Positions 14,616 through 23,646 of a stretch of DNA of 64,000 bases are shown piece by piece. The DNA is taken from positions 1 through 64,000 of the forward strand of contig CALCHN010000027.1 in the NCBI GenBank assembly GCA_937901255.1, given 5' to 3'. The notes beneath the pieces were generated by a model. It ran no database searches, had not been told where the DNA came from, and was given only the letters and a program-made list of their open reading frames with translations. The stretch comes from an uncultured Flavobacteriales bacterium. Lineage in GTDB: Bacteria; Bacteroidota; Bacteroidia; Flavobacteriales_E; Vicingaceae. The position numbers were made by a program, and so were the translations under genes. Numbering within the stretch: position 1 is the stretch's first letter; every line of letters starts with the position of its first letter.

Positions 14616-15830
14616 ATGCCTAAATCTTGGATCATAACATGTTTAATTAATTTTTTAATTGCATCGCTGCTGGGCTTAGTTTTACGATATGCTTTTATTG
14701 GCGAAATTGATTTTAATTTCAGGTTTTTAACTCATGCTCATTCGCATGTTGCCATGTTGGGATGGCTTTATTTAATGTTGTATAGCTTTATTGTTTACCG
14801 TTTTTTACCCAACATCAGAAAAATATATCATTATTTATTTTTTGTTACTCAATTTGCTGTAATAGGCATGTTGTTCAGCTTTCCTTTTCAAGGATATGCT
14901 GCATTTTCAATAGTGTTTTCATCTTTACATATTTTTGCCACGTACTTTTTTGTGAAACTGATTTTAAAAGATTTAAAGCCTTTTAATTCCATCGATAAGC
15001 AATTTATACGTGCTGCATTGTGGTTCATGGTTATCTCTACTATTGGCATTTGGTGTTTACCTGTATCCATAGTTGTATTCGGAAAAAACTCTGATGCATA
15101 CAACATTGCTATTCAAACTTTCTTGCATTTTCAGTTTAATGGCTGGTTTATTTTTGGTGTGATAGGTTTATTTATCAACTACCTCACTAATCATCTAACC
15201 GAAAAAAATCAACAGTTAAAAAAAGCCTTAGGTTGGTTAATTTTATCGGTAGTTTTTACACTAGCTTTACCCATAAGTTGGTTTATTAAGCTGCCTGCAT
15301 TAAACATTTTAAACAGCTTGGGCGTTATTTTTCAACTAATAGGGTTTTATCATCTTATTATTGCTCTAAAAAAACCTTTAAACACCTTTTTGTCATCAGC
15401 TACCCTTTACATTAAAACCTTGGTATATTTTATCCTAATTTCAATGATTATAAAAGTATTGTTTCAATCCTTTTCGGTAGTGCCAGAAGTAAATGAAGCT
15501 TCCATACAAATAAGAAACTTAGTGATTGGTTTTATACACTTATTAATGCTTGGAGTAATAAGTGGAGCATTACTACTTTTTCTGTCGTTAGAAGGCGTTT
15601 TTAATAGCAACAAACTATTTGCTCGAATTGGCTTAGGCTTTTTTATTCTAGGCTTTGTGTTAAGTGAATTTTATTTGTTTTTACAAGGTGGTATGTACTA
15701 TTTAAACTTGGGTGAATTAAGCTTTTATCATAAAAGTCTGTTGGTATTTAGTGCATTTATTGGTGGAGGTGTGTTCTTATTTTTGTTGAGTGTTTTGTTA
15801 GGAGGTAAAAAGCAACTTGAAACAACTTAA
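14616..15830 (+). CDS. polytopic membrane protein, heme-copper oxidase subunit I-like
   Basis: A 404-residue protein with about 11-12 hydrophobic helices. It carries HAHSHVAMLGWLYLMLY near residue 40 and FLHFQFNGWFIFGVIG near residue 170. The spacing and His-rich helix ends recall the heme-copper oxidase subunit I/NorB fold, and Bacteroidota homologues are often annotated that way. It is shorter than a true subunit I, and I cannot see the full set of heme and copper His ligands, so it is probably a heme-binding relative of unknown activity. It overlaps the convergent gene at 15827 by 4 nt. Confidence 0.6.
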   Translation: MPKSWIITCLINFLIASLLGLVLRYAFIGEIDFNFRFLTHAHSHVAMLGWLYLMLYSFIVYRFLPNIRKIYHYLFFVTQFAVIGMLFSFPFQGYAAFSIVFSSLHIFATYFFVKLILKDLKPFNSIDKQFIRAALWFMVISTIGIWCLPVSIVVFGKNSDAYNIAIQTFLHFQFNGWFIFGVIGLFINYLTNHLTEKNQQLKKALGWLILSVVFTLALPISWFIKLPALNILNSLGVIFQLIGFYHLIIALKKPLNTFLSSATLYIKTLVYFILISMIIKVLFQSFSVVPEVNEASIQIRNLVIGFIHLLMLGVISGALLLFLSLEGVFNSNKLFARIGLGFFILGFVLSEFYLFLQGGMYYLNLGELSFYHKSLLVFSAFIGGGVFLFLLSVLLGGKKQLETT

Positions 15831-16504
15831 TGCTCATCTTGTTTGTTAAATGAATAAATAAATTTTAATAGTATCAAACTGTCATAATAAACTTGAGGTG
15901 TTTCAGTTTTTGATGACGAATATGGTCCATGTTTATAATAAACATCATTATAAACACTACCTGCAATTCCTGAATTCTTTTGATACATCAATATCAATCG
16001 TTTGTTTGATGAAATTTTAACACCGAATCCTAAATTATACTCAAAAAGCAAACTATAATTTCTCTTATTTTCTTCATAAAATTCTTTGTACGTAACATCT
16101 GCTGCTAAGGTAAATGTATTTAAAACCCCACCCCCAACTATAAATTGAAATTTTTTACCAAAAAAAAAATCAGCCCCTATTGGAATTGTTAAACTAGAAA
16201 TTGTAAAATGAGAATAAGGCTCTTGAATTGCTCTATGATTAAACTCAATACCTGTTTTAAGTCGGGTTATGGCATATTTTGGTGTAAAATAATAATCAAA
16301 GCTGGCTAATAAATGTTGTTTGTCTTTAATATTAAATGGATTCATTAGTCCATGCTCATTACTTTGAATGTCACTAATCTCAACTTGTCCAACTCCTATA
16401 GATCCTCCTATTTCGTGTAATTGTGCTTTAAGCTCTACCGCCAATAAACTTATCAGAAAAGCAAGACAATATATTAATCGGCTATACATATATTTTTTTG
16501 ACAA
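15827..16504 (-). CDS. unknown secreted protein, probable outer-membrane beta-barrel
   Basis: A 225-residue protein with a signal peptide (about 1-28, ending ELKAQ). The rest alternates polar and hydrophobic residues with many aromatics (HLLASFDYYFTPKYAITRLKT, SLLFEYNLGFGVKISSNKRL), typical of porin-like OmpW/outer-membrane-beta families in Bacteroidota. I cannot name a subfamily. The N-terminal Met is uncertain, since Met-6 or the first Met would both give a signal peptide. It is a single gene, convergent with the membrane protein upstream and separate from mltF. Confidence 0.6.
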   Translation of the reverse strand: MSKKYMYSRLIYCLAFLISLLAVELKAQLHEIGGSIGVGQVEISDIQSNEHGLMNPFNIKDKQHLLASFDYYFTPKYAITRLKTGIEFNHRAIQEPYSHFTISSLTIPIGADFFFGKKFQFIVGGGVLNTFTLAADVTYKEFYEENKRNYSLLFEYNLGFGVKISSNKRLILMYQKNSGIAGSVYNDVYYKHGPYSSSKTETPQVYYDSLILLKFIYSFNKQDEH

Positions 16505-16623
16505 ATGGTAATGTGATTATGAAATTTATATAGAAGAATAAAGAAGCTAAGCTATGTAAATTCTACGAAAAACACAAATTTTGACTCAGTAAATCAAGGA
16601 AATAGCACCTTTATTCTATTACA

Positions 16624-18078
16624 CTATCGCTCAACCAACACTTCTTGGTGTGTGTCTATGGCTGTTTTGTAATGTTGGTAACGCTCCATAATTTCATTTA
16701 CATATTTGTAAGTAATATGTCCTTTGCAGTAACCGTGTTTTACTACCTCATCTTTATAATACTTTGGCTTAGATTTATTTTTAAGAAAATAACTAACCTC
16801 TTTCCAAAGCTGAGGGTTTTTATTGTATTTCTGTGCTAAACGATACGCATCAAAAACATGTCCTGGACCAACATTATAACTCGCTAAAACATATTTTACC
16901 CTTTCGGTAGAGTCTGCAATTTTATCTTCCCACATTTTGCTTAAATAACGAATGTATTTTACTCCCGCTTTAATGTTTTCATGAGCTGATGAAGTAGAAT
17001 CAACACCATATTTAGCTCCTGTTACTGGCATAAACTGCATCACACCAAAAGAATTTCCCCAACCTAATGCACTATTATTAAACCTCGATTCTTGATAAAT
17101 TAAAGCTGCTACCAACTCCCAATCCCAAGGTATTTGTGGAGCATATTTTTTTAATGTTTCATCATACGGAGTAAGTTGTCCGCTGCTCAAAGTAAACGAC
17201 TCATCATTAATTCTTTTGGCGTGCTGCGAACGATTATCATAATACTTTTTATACAACAACTTAAACGCAACTGTTTTTTGATACGTTTTCAGCCAATTAT
17301 TAATAGAAACCGTTAAACTATCGCTATTTTTTCTTAGAGCAAAAGCAATTTGTTGCTCATTGCTAACCTCAATACTTGCATCAATATTAGGATATTGCCA
17401 TTCATTTACTAAAGCAATATTTTTATCGGCAACTGTATAATCTATTGTTCCCTGAGCTACTTGTTCAATGAGTTGTTCCATAGAAATTTCTCCGGGAACT
17501 ACCTCAACTTTAATTTTCTCGCCAATTTCTTTAGATAAACTATGCAAACGCTCATAAAAAGAAGATTCTCTTCTTACAAAAACTGTTTTACCGCCAAGTT
17601 CTAGCGGAGAGTTTACCAATGAATCTTTAAGTGATTTTTTAGAAAGCTTTTTCCAATTTTCGGGTTTACGCTGAACCAGCACTTGTTTGGTAAATAAAAT
17701 AGGTTGTGAAAAATCAACTAGCTTCTTTCTATCTAAGGTAACGGTTAAATTAGCAGCCACTACATCTCCTACTCCATTGTTTAAATGAATAAATACACTA
17801 TCCATATTTTTTATTGGAATAACTTCTAGCTCTACTCCCTGACTTTTAGCATATTGATTCAATAATTCATACTCAAAGCCCATGGGCTGCCCTCGATAAA
17901 TAAAATAACTTGTTGCACTATAATTAATTAAAGCCTTAATTTTACCGTCAGCTCTAATCTCTTTTAAGTCTTTTTTTACCGGACGAGGAAGGTTAGGCTC
18001 ATTAACCATTACTTCTTTACAGCTAAACAAAGAAATGCTAAAGACTAAAATTAATATATATGAGAATTTTTTTGTCAT
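16624..18078 (-). CDS. mltF: membrane-bound lytic murein transglycosylase F
   Basis: Cleaves peptidoglycan glycan strands to 1,6-anhydro ends. The 484-residue lipoprotein has a lipobox at about residue 20 (Leu-Phe-Ser-Cys). It has a substrate-binding-protein-like domain (SBP_bac_3, about 45-270) and a lysozyme-like SLT domain (about 305-450). The catalytic Glu is in YQESRFNNSA, followed by GVMQFMPVTGAKYG and LASYNVGPGHV. This two-domain order defines MltF. Its start is 43 nt from the divergent WG-repeat gene, so the two share a short promoter region. Confidence 0.9.
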   Translation of the reverse strand: MTKKFSYILILVFSISLFSCKEVMVNEPNLPRPVKKDLKEIRADGKIKALINYSATSYFIYRGQPMGFEYELLNQYAKSQGVELEVIPIKNMDSVFIHLNNGVGDVVAANLTVTLDRKKLVDFSQPILFTKQVLVQRKPENWKKLSKKSLKDSLVNSPLELGGKTVFVRRESSFYERLHSLSKEIGEKIKVEVVPGEISMEQLIEQVAQGTIDYTVADKNIALVNEWQYPNIDASIEVSNEQQIAFALRKNSDSLTVSINNWLKTYQKTVAFKLLYKKYYDNRSQHAKRINDESFTLSSGQLTPYDETLKKYAPQIPWDWELVAALIYQESRFNNSALGWGNSFGVMQFMPVTGAKYGVDSTSSAHENIKAGVKYIRYLSKMWEDKIADSTERVKYVLASYNVGPGHVFDAYRLAQKYNKNPQLWKEVSYFLKNKSKPKYYKDEVVKHGYCKGHITYKYVNEIMERYQHYKTAIDTHQEVLVER

Positions 18079-18121
18079 AAAAAATGTTCAACAAGTTATT
18101 AATACGGTAGCTTTTCAAAAA

Positions 18122-20245
18122 ATGTTTTTACTTTCTAAAAAAATACTTGTATTAACATTACTCTTAACCTTTGCTACAACTGGTTTTTCGCAAGGTTTAT
18201 TTAGTAGTAAATTAACTAAAAGTTTTGCAGCTTTAGAAATTCACGACTACTTTAAAGCTAAAAAATACTTTGAAAAATCATTGAAGAAAAATCCTGTTCC
18301 GGCTTCTTATGGACTAAGTATAATTTATTACAGAAATAACAATCCTTTCCATAATATAGATTCGGCTTTGTATTATATTCAGGAAGCAACTTTTTACTAC
18401 CCGAAATTAAGTCCAAAGAAAAAAGAAAAGTTTAAGGCTTTTGGAGTAGATTCATCAAGCATTTATACCCAACATTTATTAATTGATAAAAAATGTTTTG
18501 AAATAGCTAAAAATGAACATTCTATTGCTGCTTACAATAAATTTATAGATTGTAATATTGGAGCAAAACAAGTTGATTCTGCTATTTTATTAAGAAACGA
18601 GATTGCTTTTAAGCTGGCTAAAAAACAACAAAATTCAGAAGCCATTCAACATTTTATTGCTACTTATCCTGATGCAAATGAAATTACTGTTGCAAAAAAT
18701 ATGTTAGATACGTTAATCTACAAAGAATTTACCCAACCCAATACGATAGAAAACAACCTAAAATTTATTCAGCATCACCCCAACAACCCATTTATACCAC
18801 AAGCCGAAAGAACCATTTACGAACTTTCCACCGCTGATAAAAAAATTACTTCTTATTACAATTTTATAAAATCCAATCCAAAAAACCCTTACACAGCAAG
18901 TGCTTGGAGAAACATTTACAATTTATCCATCATTAATTATACTTCTGAAAATATTAAAACATTTTTAAGAACATATCCCGAATATCCTTTTAAAGATGAA
19001 TTGGTTAAAGATTTTCAACTGGCAAAAACTGCTTTCTATCCTTTTATAAAAAACACTAAATGGGGGTTTATAAATGAGCATTTGCAAGAAGTAATTCCAC
19101 CAACTTTCGACTTTGTGAACAACTTTAAAGAAGGACTTGCATTAGTAGGTTTAAACGGAAAAATAGGTTTTATAGACAAAACCAATCAGCTGATTGTTCC
19201 TTTTAAATATGATGAAGCTGAAGATTTTGTAAACGGATTGGCTGTTGTTGGAATAAACGATAAATATGGAATAATTAATCGCTTGGGAGAGGAAATAGTC
19301 CCATTAATGTATGACGAAATTGGAACCACCAAAAACAAATTTATTGCTGTTGCACTAAACGAAAAGTACGGATTTATAAATACAAGCGGCAATCTTGTAA
19401 TTGGTTTGGAATACGAGTCTGTAGGCTATTTTAATAATGGAATTGCTTACGTTTTTAAAGATAACAAATATGGTGTTATCGACACTAATTTGTACTATGT
19501 AGTAAAACCTAGTTATGATTGGATAGATAACCTGGAAAATGAGTTTATTCGTGTTAAAGCTGCACAATTTTACGGTGTTATTAATAGTAAAGGAGATAGT
19601 ATTTTACCTCCCATTTACTCTCAAATTACTGAGCCCGAAAACGGTTTAGCGATAGTGGTAAAAGATAATCTTTACGGTTATGTAAATACTAACGGAACGA
19701 TGATTATTGAACATACTATTCCCTATCAAGATGGTGTTTTAAATTGGGGTTTGTTTAATGATAAAGGCTACGCCCGACAAATGACGGAAGGAAAAACAGG
19801 CTTAATAGATACTACAGGAAAAAAAGTTGTTCCTGCTTTGTTTGAAGATATTGGGGCAATATCAAAGGATTTAATTGCCATAAAAAGACACGGCAAATGG
19901 GGCTATTGTGATTTTAATAGCAAACTTAAAATTCCATACAACTTTATTATTGCAGGAGAATTTATTGATGGCATTGCTATTGTTAACTTTGAGAATAAAT
20001 TTGGCATTATTAACACTAAAGGAACTTATGTAATTCCAGCAGAATATGAGTTAATAGAACGATTTTTACCGAACTTGTTTATTGCTGAAAAAGATGGTAA
20101 AAAAGGACTTGTATCAATTGAAAATAACCAACTAATCTCTTTTTTATATGATAAAATTGAGTTGACAACGGATGAGAAGCTTATTAAATTAAGTACAAAA
20201 AATGAAGTTAAATACTTATTAAAATCAGCATTAATTAAAGAATGA
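18122..20245 (+). CDS. secreted WG-repeat protein with N-terminal helical repeats
   Basis: A 707-residue protein from the ATG at 18122. The longer frame from 18035 reads back into the mltF 5' end, and the signal peptide MFLLSKKILVLTLLL starts at 18122. Residues about 25-310 look like TPR-type helical repeats (FKAKKYFEKSLKKNP, and repeated FIKSNPKNPY-like units). The remainder holds about nine WG beta-repeats, for example KWGFIN, KIGFID, KYGIIN, KYGFIN, KYGVID and KFGIIN. WG-repeat proteins are probably envelope-associated scaffolds; no enzyme activity is known to me. Its stop overlaps the start of the NUDIX gene by 4 nt (ATGA). Confidence 0.85.
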   Translation: MFLLSKKILVLTLLLTFATTGFSQGLFSSKLTKSFAALEIHDYFKAKKYFEKSLKKNPVPASYGLSIIYYRNNNPFHNIDSALYYIQEATFYYPKLSPKKKEKFKAFGVDSSSIYTQHLLIDKKCFEIAKNEHSIAAYNKFIDCNIGAKQVDSAILLRNEIAFKLAKKQQNSEAIQHFIATYPDANEITVAKNMLDTLIYKEFTQPNTIENNLKFIQHHPNNPFIPQAERTIYELSTADKKITSYYNFIKSNPKNPYTASAWRNIYNLSIINYTSENIKTFLRTYPEYPFKDELVKDFQLAKTAFYPFIKNTKWGFINEHLQEVIPPTFDFVNNFKEGLALVGLNGKIGFIDKTNQLIVPFKYDEAEDFVNGLAVVGINDKYGIINRLGEEIVPLMYDEIGTTKNKFIAVALNEKYGFINTSGNLVIGLEYESVGYFNNGIAYVFKDNKYGVIDTNLYYVVKPSYDWIDNLENEFIRVKAAQFYGVINSKGDSILPPIYSQITEPENGLAIVVKDNLYGYVNTNGTMIIEHTIPYQDGVLNWGLFNDKGYARQMTEGKTGLIDTTGKKVVPALFEDIGAISKDLIAIKRHGKWGYCDFNSKLKIPYNFIIAGEFIDGIAIVNFENKFGIINTKGTYVIPAEYELIERFLPNLFIAEKDGKKGLVSIENNQLISFLYDKIELTTDEKLIKLSTKNEVKYLLKSALIKE

Positions 20246-20868
20246 TAGAGCTTTTTAAAACATATATCAGCGAACAGTTTAAATATCCGTTACCGGGAAT
20301 AAAAACACATTTAGAAGCAGCTCCATACCGAAAAGCAGATGTTGATGAGTTAACCAAAAAACAAGCTCGCCAAAGTGGTGTTTTAATTTTATTTTACGAA
20401 AAAAATAATGCCCTACATACCGTCTTAATTAAAAGAGCTATAAACAATAGCAATCATAGTGGACAAATTGCTTTTCCGGGTGGTAAAAAAGAAGAGCATG
20501 ATGCAGATTTAATTGAAACAGCTTTGCGTGAAGCCAATGAAGAAATAGGCATTGTTAAAGAACATGTTGTAGTTATCGGCAAACTAACCGATGTATTTAT
20601 TCCTGTAAGCAATTTTTTGGTTGCACCTGTTATTGGTTTTATAGACTATTCTCCAACGTTTACTTTACAAATTAGTGAAGTTTATGATGTAGTAGAAGTT
20701 GAAGTCCAAACCCTTATACACCCTAATACTTTTCAACAGCAAACGGTAAAACTTTCTGATGGTGTTCAGCTAAAAGTGCCTTGTTTTGTGGTAAATAAAC
20801 AAATTGTTTGGGGTGCCACTGCTTTAATGATTAATGAATTAAGGTATTTAATAAAAGATTTTTATTAA
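20242..20868 (+). CDS. NUDIX hydrolase, CoA pyrophosphatase (NudL-like)
   Basis: A 208-residue NUDIX enzyme. The Nudix box is complete: GGKKEEHDADLIETALREAN followed by EEIG (Gx5Ex7REUxEExGU). The preceding SGQIAFPGG and the downstream loop LTDVFIPVSNFLVAPVIGF fit the NudL/Nudt7 group, which hydrolyses coenzyme A and acyl-CoA to phosphopantetheine and 3',5'-ADP. It overlaps the WG-repeat gene by 4 nt, so the two are translationally coupled. A bidirectional terminator follows. Confidence 0.87.
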   Translation: MIELFKTYISEQFKYPLPGIKTHLEAAPYRKADVDELTKKQARQSGVLILFYEKNNALHTVLIKRAINNSNHSGQIAFPGGKKEEHDADLIETALREANEEIGIVKEHVVVIGKLTDVFIPVSNFLVAPVIGFIDYSPTFTLQISEVYDVVEVEVQTLIHPNTFQQQTVKLSDGVQLKVPCFVVNKQIVWGATALMINELRYLIKDFY

Positions 20869-20886
20869 ACTCATTTTAATAACAAC

Positions 20887-20922
20887 AAAAAAGCCGATGA
20901 AGATAATTTCATCGGCTTTTTT
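20887..20922. terminator. bidirectional Rho-independent terminator
   Basis: Stem GCCGATGAA (20893-20901) pairs with TTCATCGGC (20908-20916), flanked by A-run on the left and T-run on the right. It serves both the NUDIX gene (+) and the T9SS protein gene (-). Confidence 0.9.
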
Positions 20923-20943
20923 ATTTAATACTATTTGAGTTGT

Positions 20944-22317
20944 TTATTTAACTACTACAAATTTGTTAGTAGCAATAACCACCTCTTTATTTTTAATAGT
21001 GTAGAAATAAATTCCGTTGTTTAAGTTATCTAAAGACAAGGTAAGTTTATCAGCTAATGTATTAGCAGTAGTAACAATTTTACCTGTAATATCAGCTACA
21101 ATTACTTCAAAACCATTGTTTTCTAATTGGAAAGTAATTTGATCCTTAGCCGGATTTGGATAAACAGCAACATTGTTTGCATTTAATTCATTGATACCAA
21201 CTACTAAACTAATATCGTTAGCATCTCTAGGTAAAATTTTGTAATCACCAAAAGAAAAATGTCCAATACCAGTAACATCATAATGAGAACCAACTACAGC
21301 AGTTAAATGATAAAAATAAATATCATCGTCTGCTAATAAAGAGCCTGAGCCATCATTAATTTCCCACATACCAAAACCGTTAGTATTGCTTACACACTCA
21401 GCATTTAAGTTTTGAATTACAACACCTTCCCATTGTTCCATATTGGCATTTGCAGTAGTAGTTACAACAGGGGTTGGTAAAGTATTCCCAGAATTTAAAA
21501 CAGTAATATTTGATACAAAAGTAAGCTCCGTTAATCCGTTATATTCAGCAACAGTACCGGTAACTTCAACACTATCACCAATCACTAAAGTAGAATCATT
21601 TCTTTCATAAACATAAATACCATTCCAAGCAGCAGCACTATCTTGAATAAAGAAAGCATGTCTGTCTGGACCATTTTTAATAATCCCTGTAATCACACCT
21701 TTGGTAGTAACTACATTTCCTACTTCAGGAGAATCTCCATTTGCGTTAGTTGTAAACTGAATGTCGTATATTTTTTTAATATTAGCAACTGGAGGTGTTG
21801 TTGAACTAATAGCAACAGAATCCACTAAAATTCCTGAAGTAGCATCAGTATTTCTTAAAGATAAAATAAACTCTGCACTTGAACAAGTTGGATCAATCGT
21901 TACTGTTTGAGAAACCATCACTAAATTACCACCTGAAGCAGCAGCAACATCAATATATGAATTATAATTAGTATAAGCACTATTAGTAACATCGTAATAA
22001 GAAGTTCTTAATTCACCTGCAGTTGGAGCTATCACCCACATTTCAATTAAATAAGTCTCACCCGGAACAACCGTTACAGGCTGAGTAGTAAAACGTTTAT
22101 GTGAAGTAGTAGCATTTAATAAAGATGCCATACTGGTTCCATAAGTAGCACCAGTAGTAATTTCACTTACGTTAGATTGTGCAATACTAGTAACTGATCC
22201 ATTCCAATCAGTTGGCCAACCACTAGCCCAAGAGCTTAGGTTACTTTGAAAAACGGTTTGTCCGAAACTTACTGTTGCGAAACAAACGGCAGTTAAAATT
22301 GTAAAGATTTTTTTCAT
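20944..22317 (-). CDS. T9SS-secreted protein with CBM-like and OB-fold domains
   Basis: A 457-residue protein with a signal peptide (about 1-19, ending SFGQ). Residues about 20-175 look like a jelly-roll carbohydrate-binding-type module. Residues about 185-290 form an OB-fold of the kind found in extracellular nucleases (VTTKGVITGIIKNGPDRHAF, then GDSVEVTGTVAEYNG). The last 75 residues are a type A T9SS sorting domain, with VYPNPAKDQITF at its start, GIYFYTIKN and the final KFVVVK. It is secreted and surface-attached or released. It is the third gene of the unit TonB receptor, DUF5689 lipoprotein, this gene. Confidence 0.8.
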   Translation of the reverse strand: MKKIFTILTAVCFATVSFGQTVFQSNLSSWASGWPTDWNGSVTSIAQSNVSEITTGATYGTSMASLLNATTSHKRFTTQPVTVVPGETYLIEMWVIAPTAGELRTSYYDVTNSAYTNYNSYIDVAAASGGNLVMVSQTVTIDPTCSSAEFILSLRNTDATSGILVDSVAISSTTPPVANIKKIYDIQFTTNANGDSPEVGNVVTTKGVITGIIKNGPDRHAFFIQDSAAAWNGIYVYERNDSTLVIGDSVEVTGTVAEYNGLTELTFVSNITVLNSGNTLPTPVVTTTANANMEQWEGVVIQNLNAECVSNTNGFGMWEINDGSGSLLADDDIYFYHLTAVVGSHYDVTGIGHFSFGDYKILPRDANDISLVVGINELNANNVAVYPNPAKDQITFQLENNGFEVIVADITGKIVTTANTLADKLTLSLDNLNNGIYFYTIKNKEVVIATNKFVVVK

Positions 22318-22357
22318 AATAAGTTGTTTTTAAGGGTTAAAAATTATCTATTTAAAA

Positions 22358-23611
22358 TTACCATGTAATAACAATATCATCTACTTCCCAAGTACTACCA
22401 CTAGAATTAGTTCCTGTATATTTAAAAGCTATATATACTGCATTACTACCAATATAACTGTTTAAACTAACAGGACCTCCAAATTCCCATAAAAAATTAC
22501 CTGTAGAAAGATTAACTCCTAATTGTGTCCATGTTGCTGTTGAAGGTGCACTAATTCCATCATAATTGGTAGAAACATAAACTTCAAGTGGATCCCCAAC
22601 ATATTTATAAGCATTTCTAAAATTAAGTGTAGAGTTAGTTGAAGTACTTAAATCAACTGCAGGAGAAATTAACCATGCCTCAGACGCCACATTTGCACTA
22701 CCAGTATAATTAGACATTTTAGCATAAAAGTTACCTGGTGAACCTTGATCGCTGGTAGTCCAGTTGTATGTTCCTGTAACTAATTGGGTAGTCCATCCTC
22801 CGGAAGTGATGCTTTGATCTTGGAAATTTTTAGTTAGCGAATTTCCCGGTGGTGGTGGAGTTGTTCCAAAACGTGGATTATTGAACACCACTTCACTTGG
22901 GTTTCTAATTAACAATTGTAGAGTGCTATTAAATTGACTTACAATTGCTATAATAGTTCCACTTCCTTGAGGCAACGTTTCATTAGCAAAATTAGCGTAA
23001 CCACTTGTTCTAACAATAATGGTGTTTCCTAAAGAATCTTCTAATGTTCTACTTTGAGACATTAAATTTATTCCATCTGCATAGGTATTTCCTAATTCTG
23101 AAGCTACAAACTGAACGTTTTCTATTTTTATCAACTTGGCTTGATGTCCGGTTGTAACTTGTGAAATATCGGTATAAACGTCCGGTTGCCTGTCTTTTTT
23201 AGTTGCTTGTTTTATGATGTTGTTGTCCACATCTACTGAATCCAACTGCATCATTTGGTTGTATGTTGATAGAACAGTACCTTTTAAATATACTCTAATC
23301 GAATCTCCTTGGTATAAACCACCAGAAGATAATAACCTTAAGTTAATAGCCCCGGTTTCATCCTGAATATAAGCTTCTTTATAAATGTTTCCGCTTTGTT
23401 CATCCATAGTAACTACGGCAAACATCGAAAGTTCATCGGTAATTTTCAGCGGAGAACCTTGATACATGGCTTTTAAATCAGCAATAGTTATTCTATTTCC
23501 TTCTGGAATGGTTTTGATAGGTGGTGTATCAAATTCTTTTTTACAGCTAACTGAGAAAAGTGTAATTCCAGCTAATAATAGTAGTCCTGTTATTTTTTTA
23601 GTGATTGTCAT
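22358..23611 (-). CDS. DUF5689 lipoprotein with choice-of-anchor J domain
   Basis: A 417-residue surface lipoprotein (lipobox near residue 23, Ser-Val-Ser-Cys-Lys-Lys). Residues about 35-245 match DUF5689: they open with RITIADLKAMYQG and continue through YIQDETGAINLRL, an OB-like fold. Residues about 265-417 form a choice-of-anchor J (MAM-like) jelly roll with GGWTTQL, EAWLISPAVDLS and WEVDDIVI. DUF5689 lipoproteins usually pair with a TonB receptor as the ligand-capturing lid, as SusD does. The receptor gene lies 35 nt upstream. Confidence 0.85.
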   Translation of the reverse strand: MTITKKITGLLLLAGITLFSVSCKKEFDTPPIKTIPEGNRITIADLKAMYQGSPLKITDELSMFAVVTMDEQSGNIYKEAYIQDETGAINLRLLSSGGLYQGDSIRVYLKGTVLSTYNQMMQLDSVDVDNNIIKQATKKDRQPDVYTDISQVTTGHQAKLIKIENVQFVASELGNTYADGINLMSQSRTLEDSLGNTIIVRTSGYANFANETLPQGSGTIIAIVSQFNSTLQLLIRNPSEVVFNNPRFGTTPPPPGNSLTKNFQDQSITSGGWTTQLVTGTYNWTTSDQGSPGNFYAKMSNYTGSANVASEAWLISPAVDLSTSTNSTLNFRNAYKYVGDPLEVYVSTNYDGISAPSTATWTQLGVNLSTGNFLWEFGGPVSLNSYIGSNAVYIAFKYTGTNSSGSTWEVDDIVITW

Positions 23612-23646
23612 AGTATATATTGTTAGTATAAAATTAATTAATATTT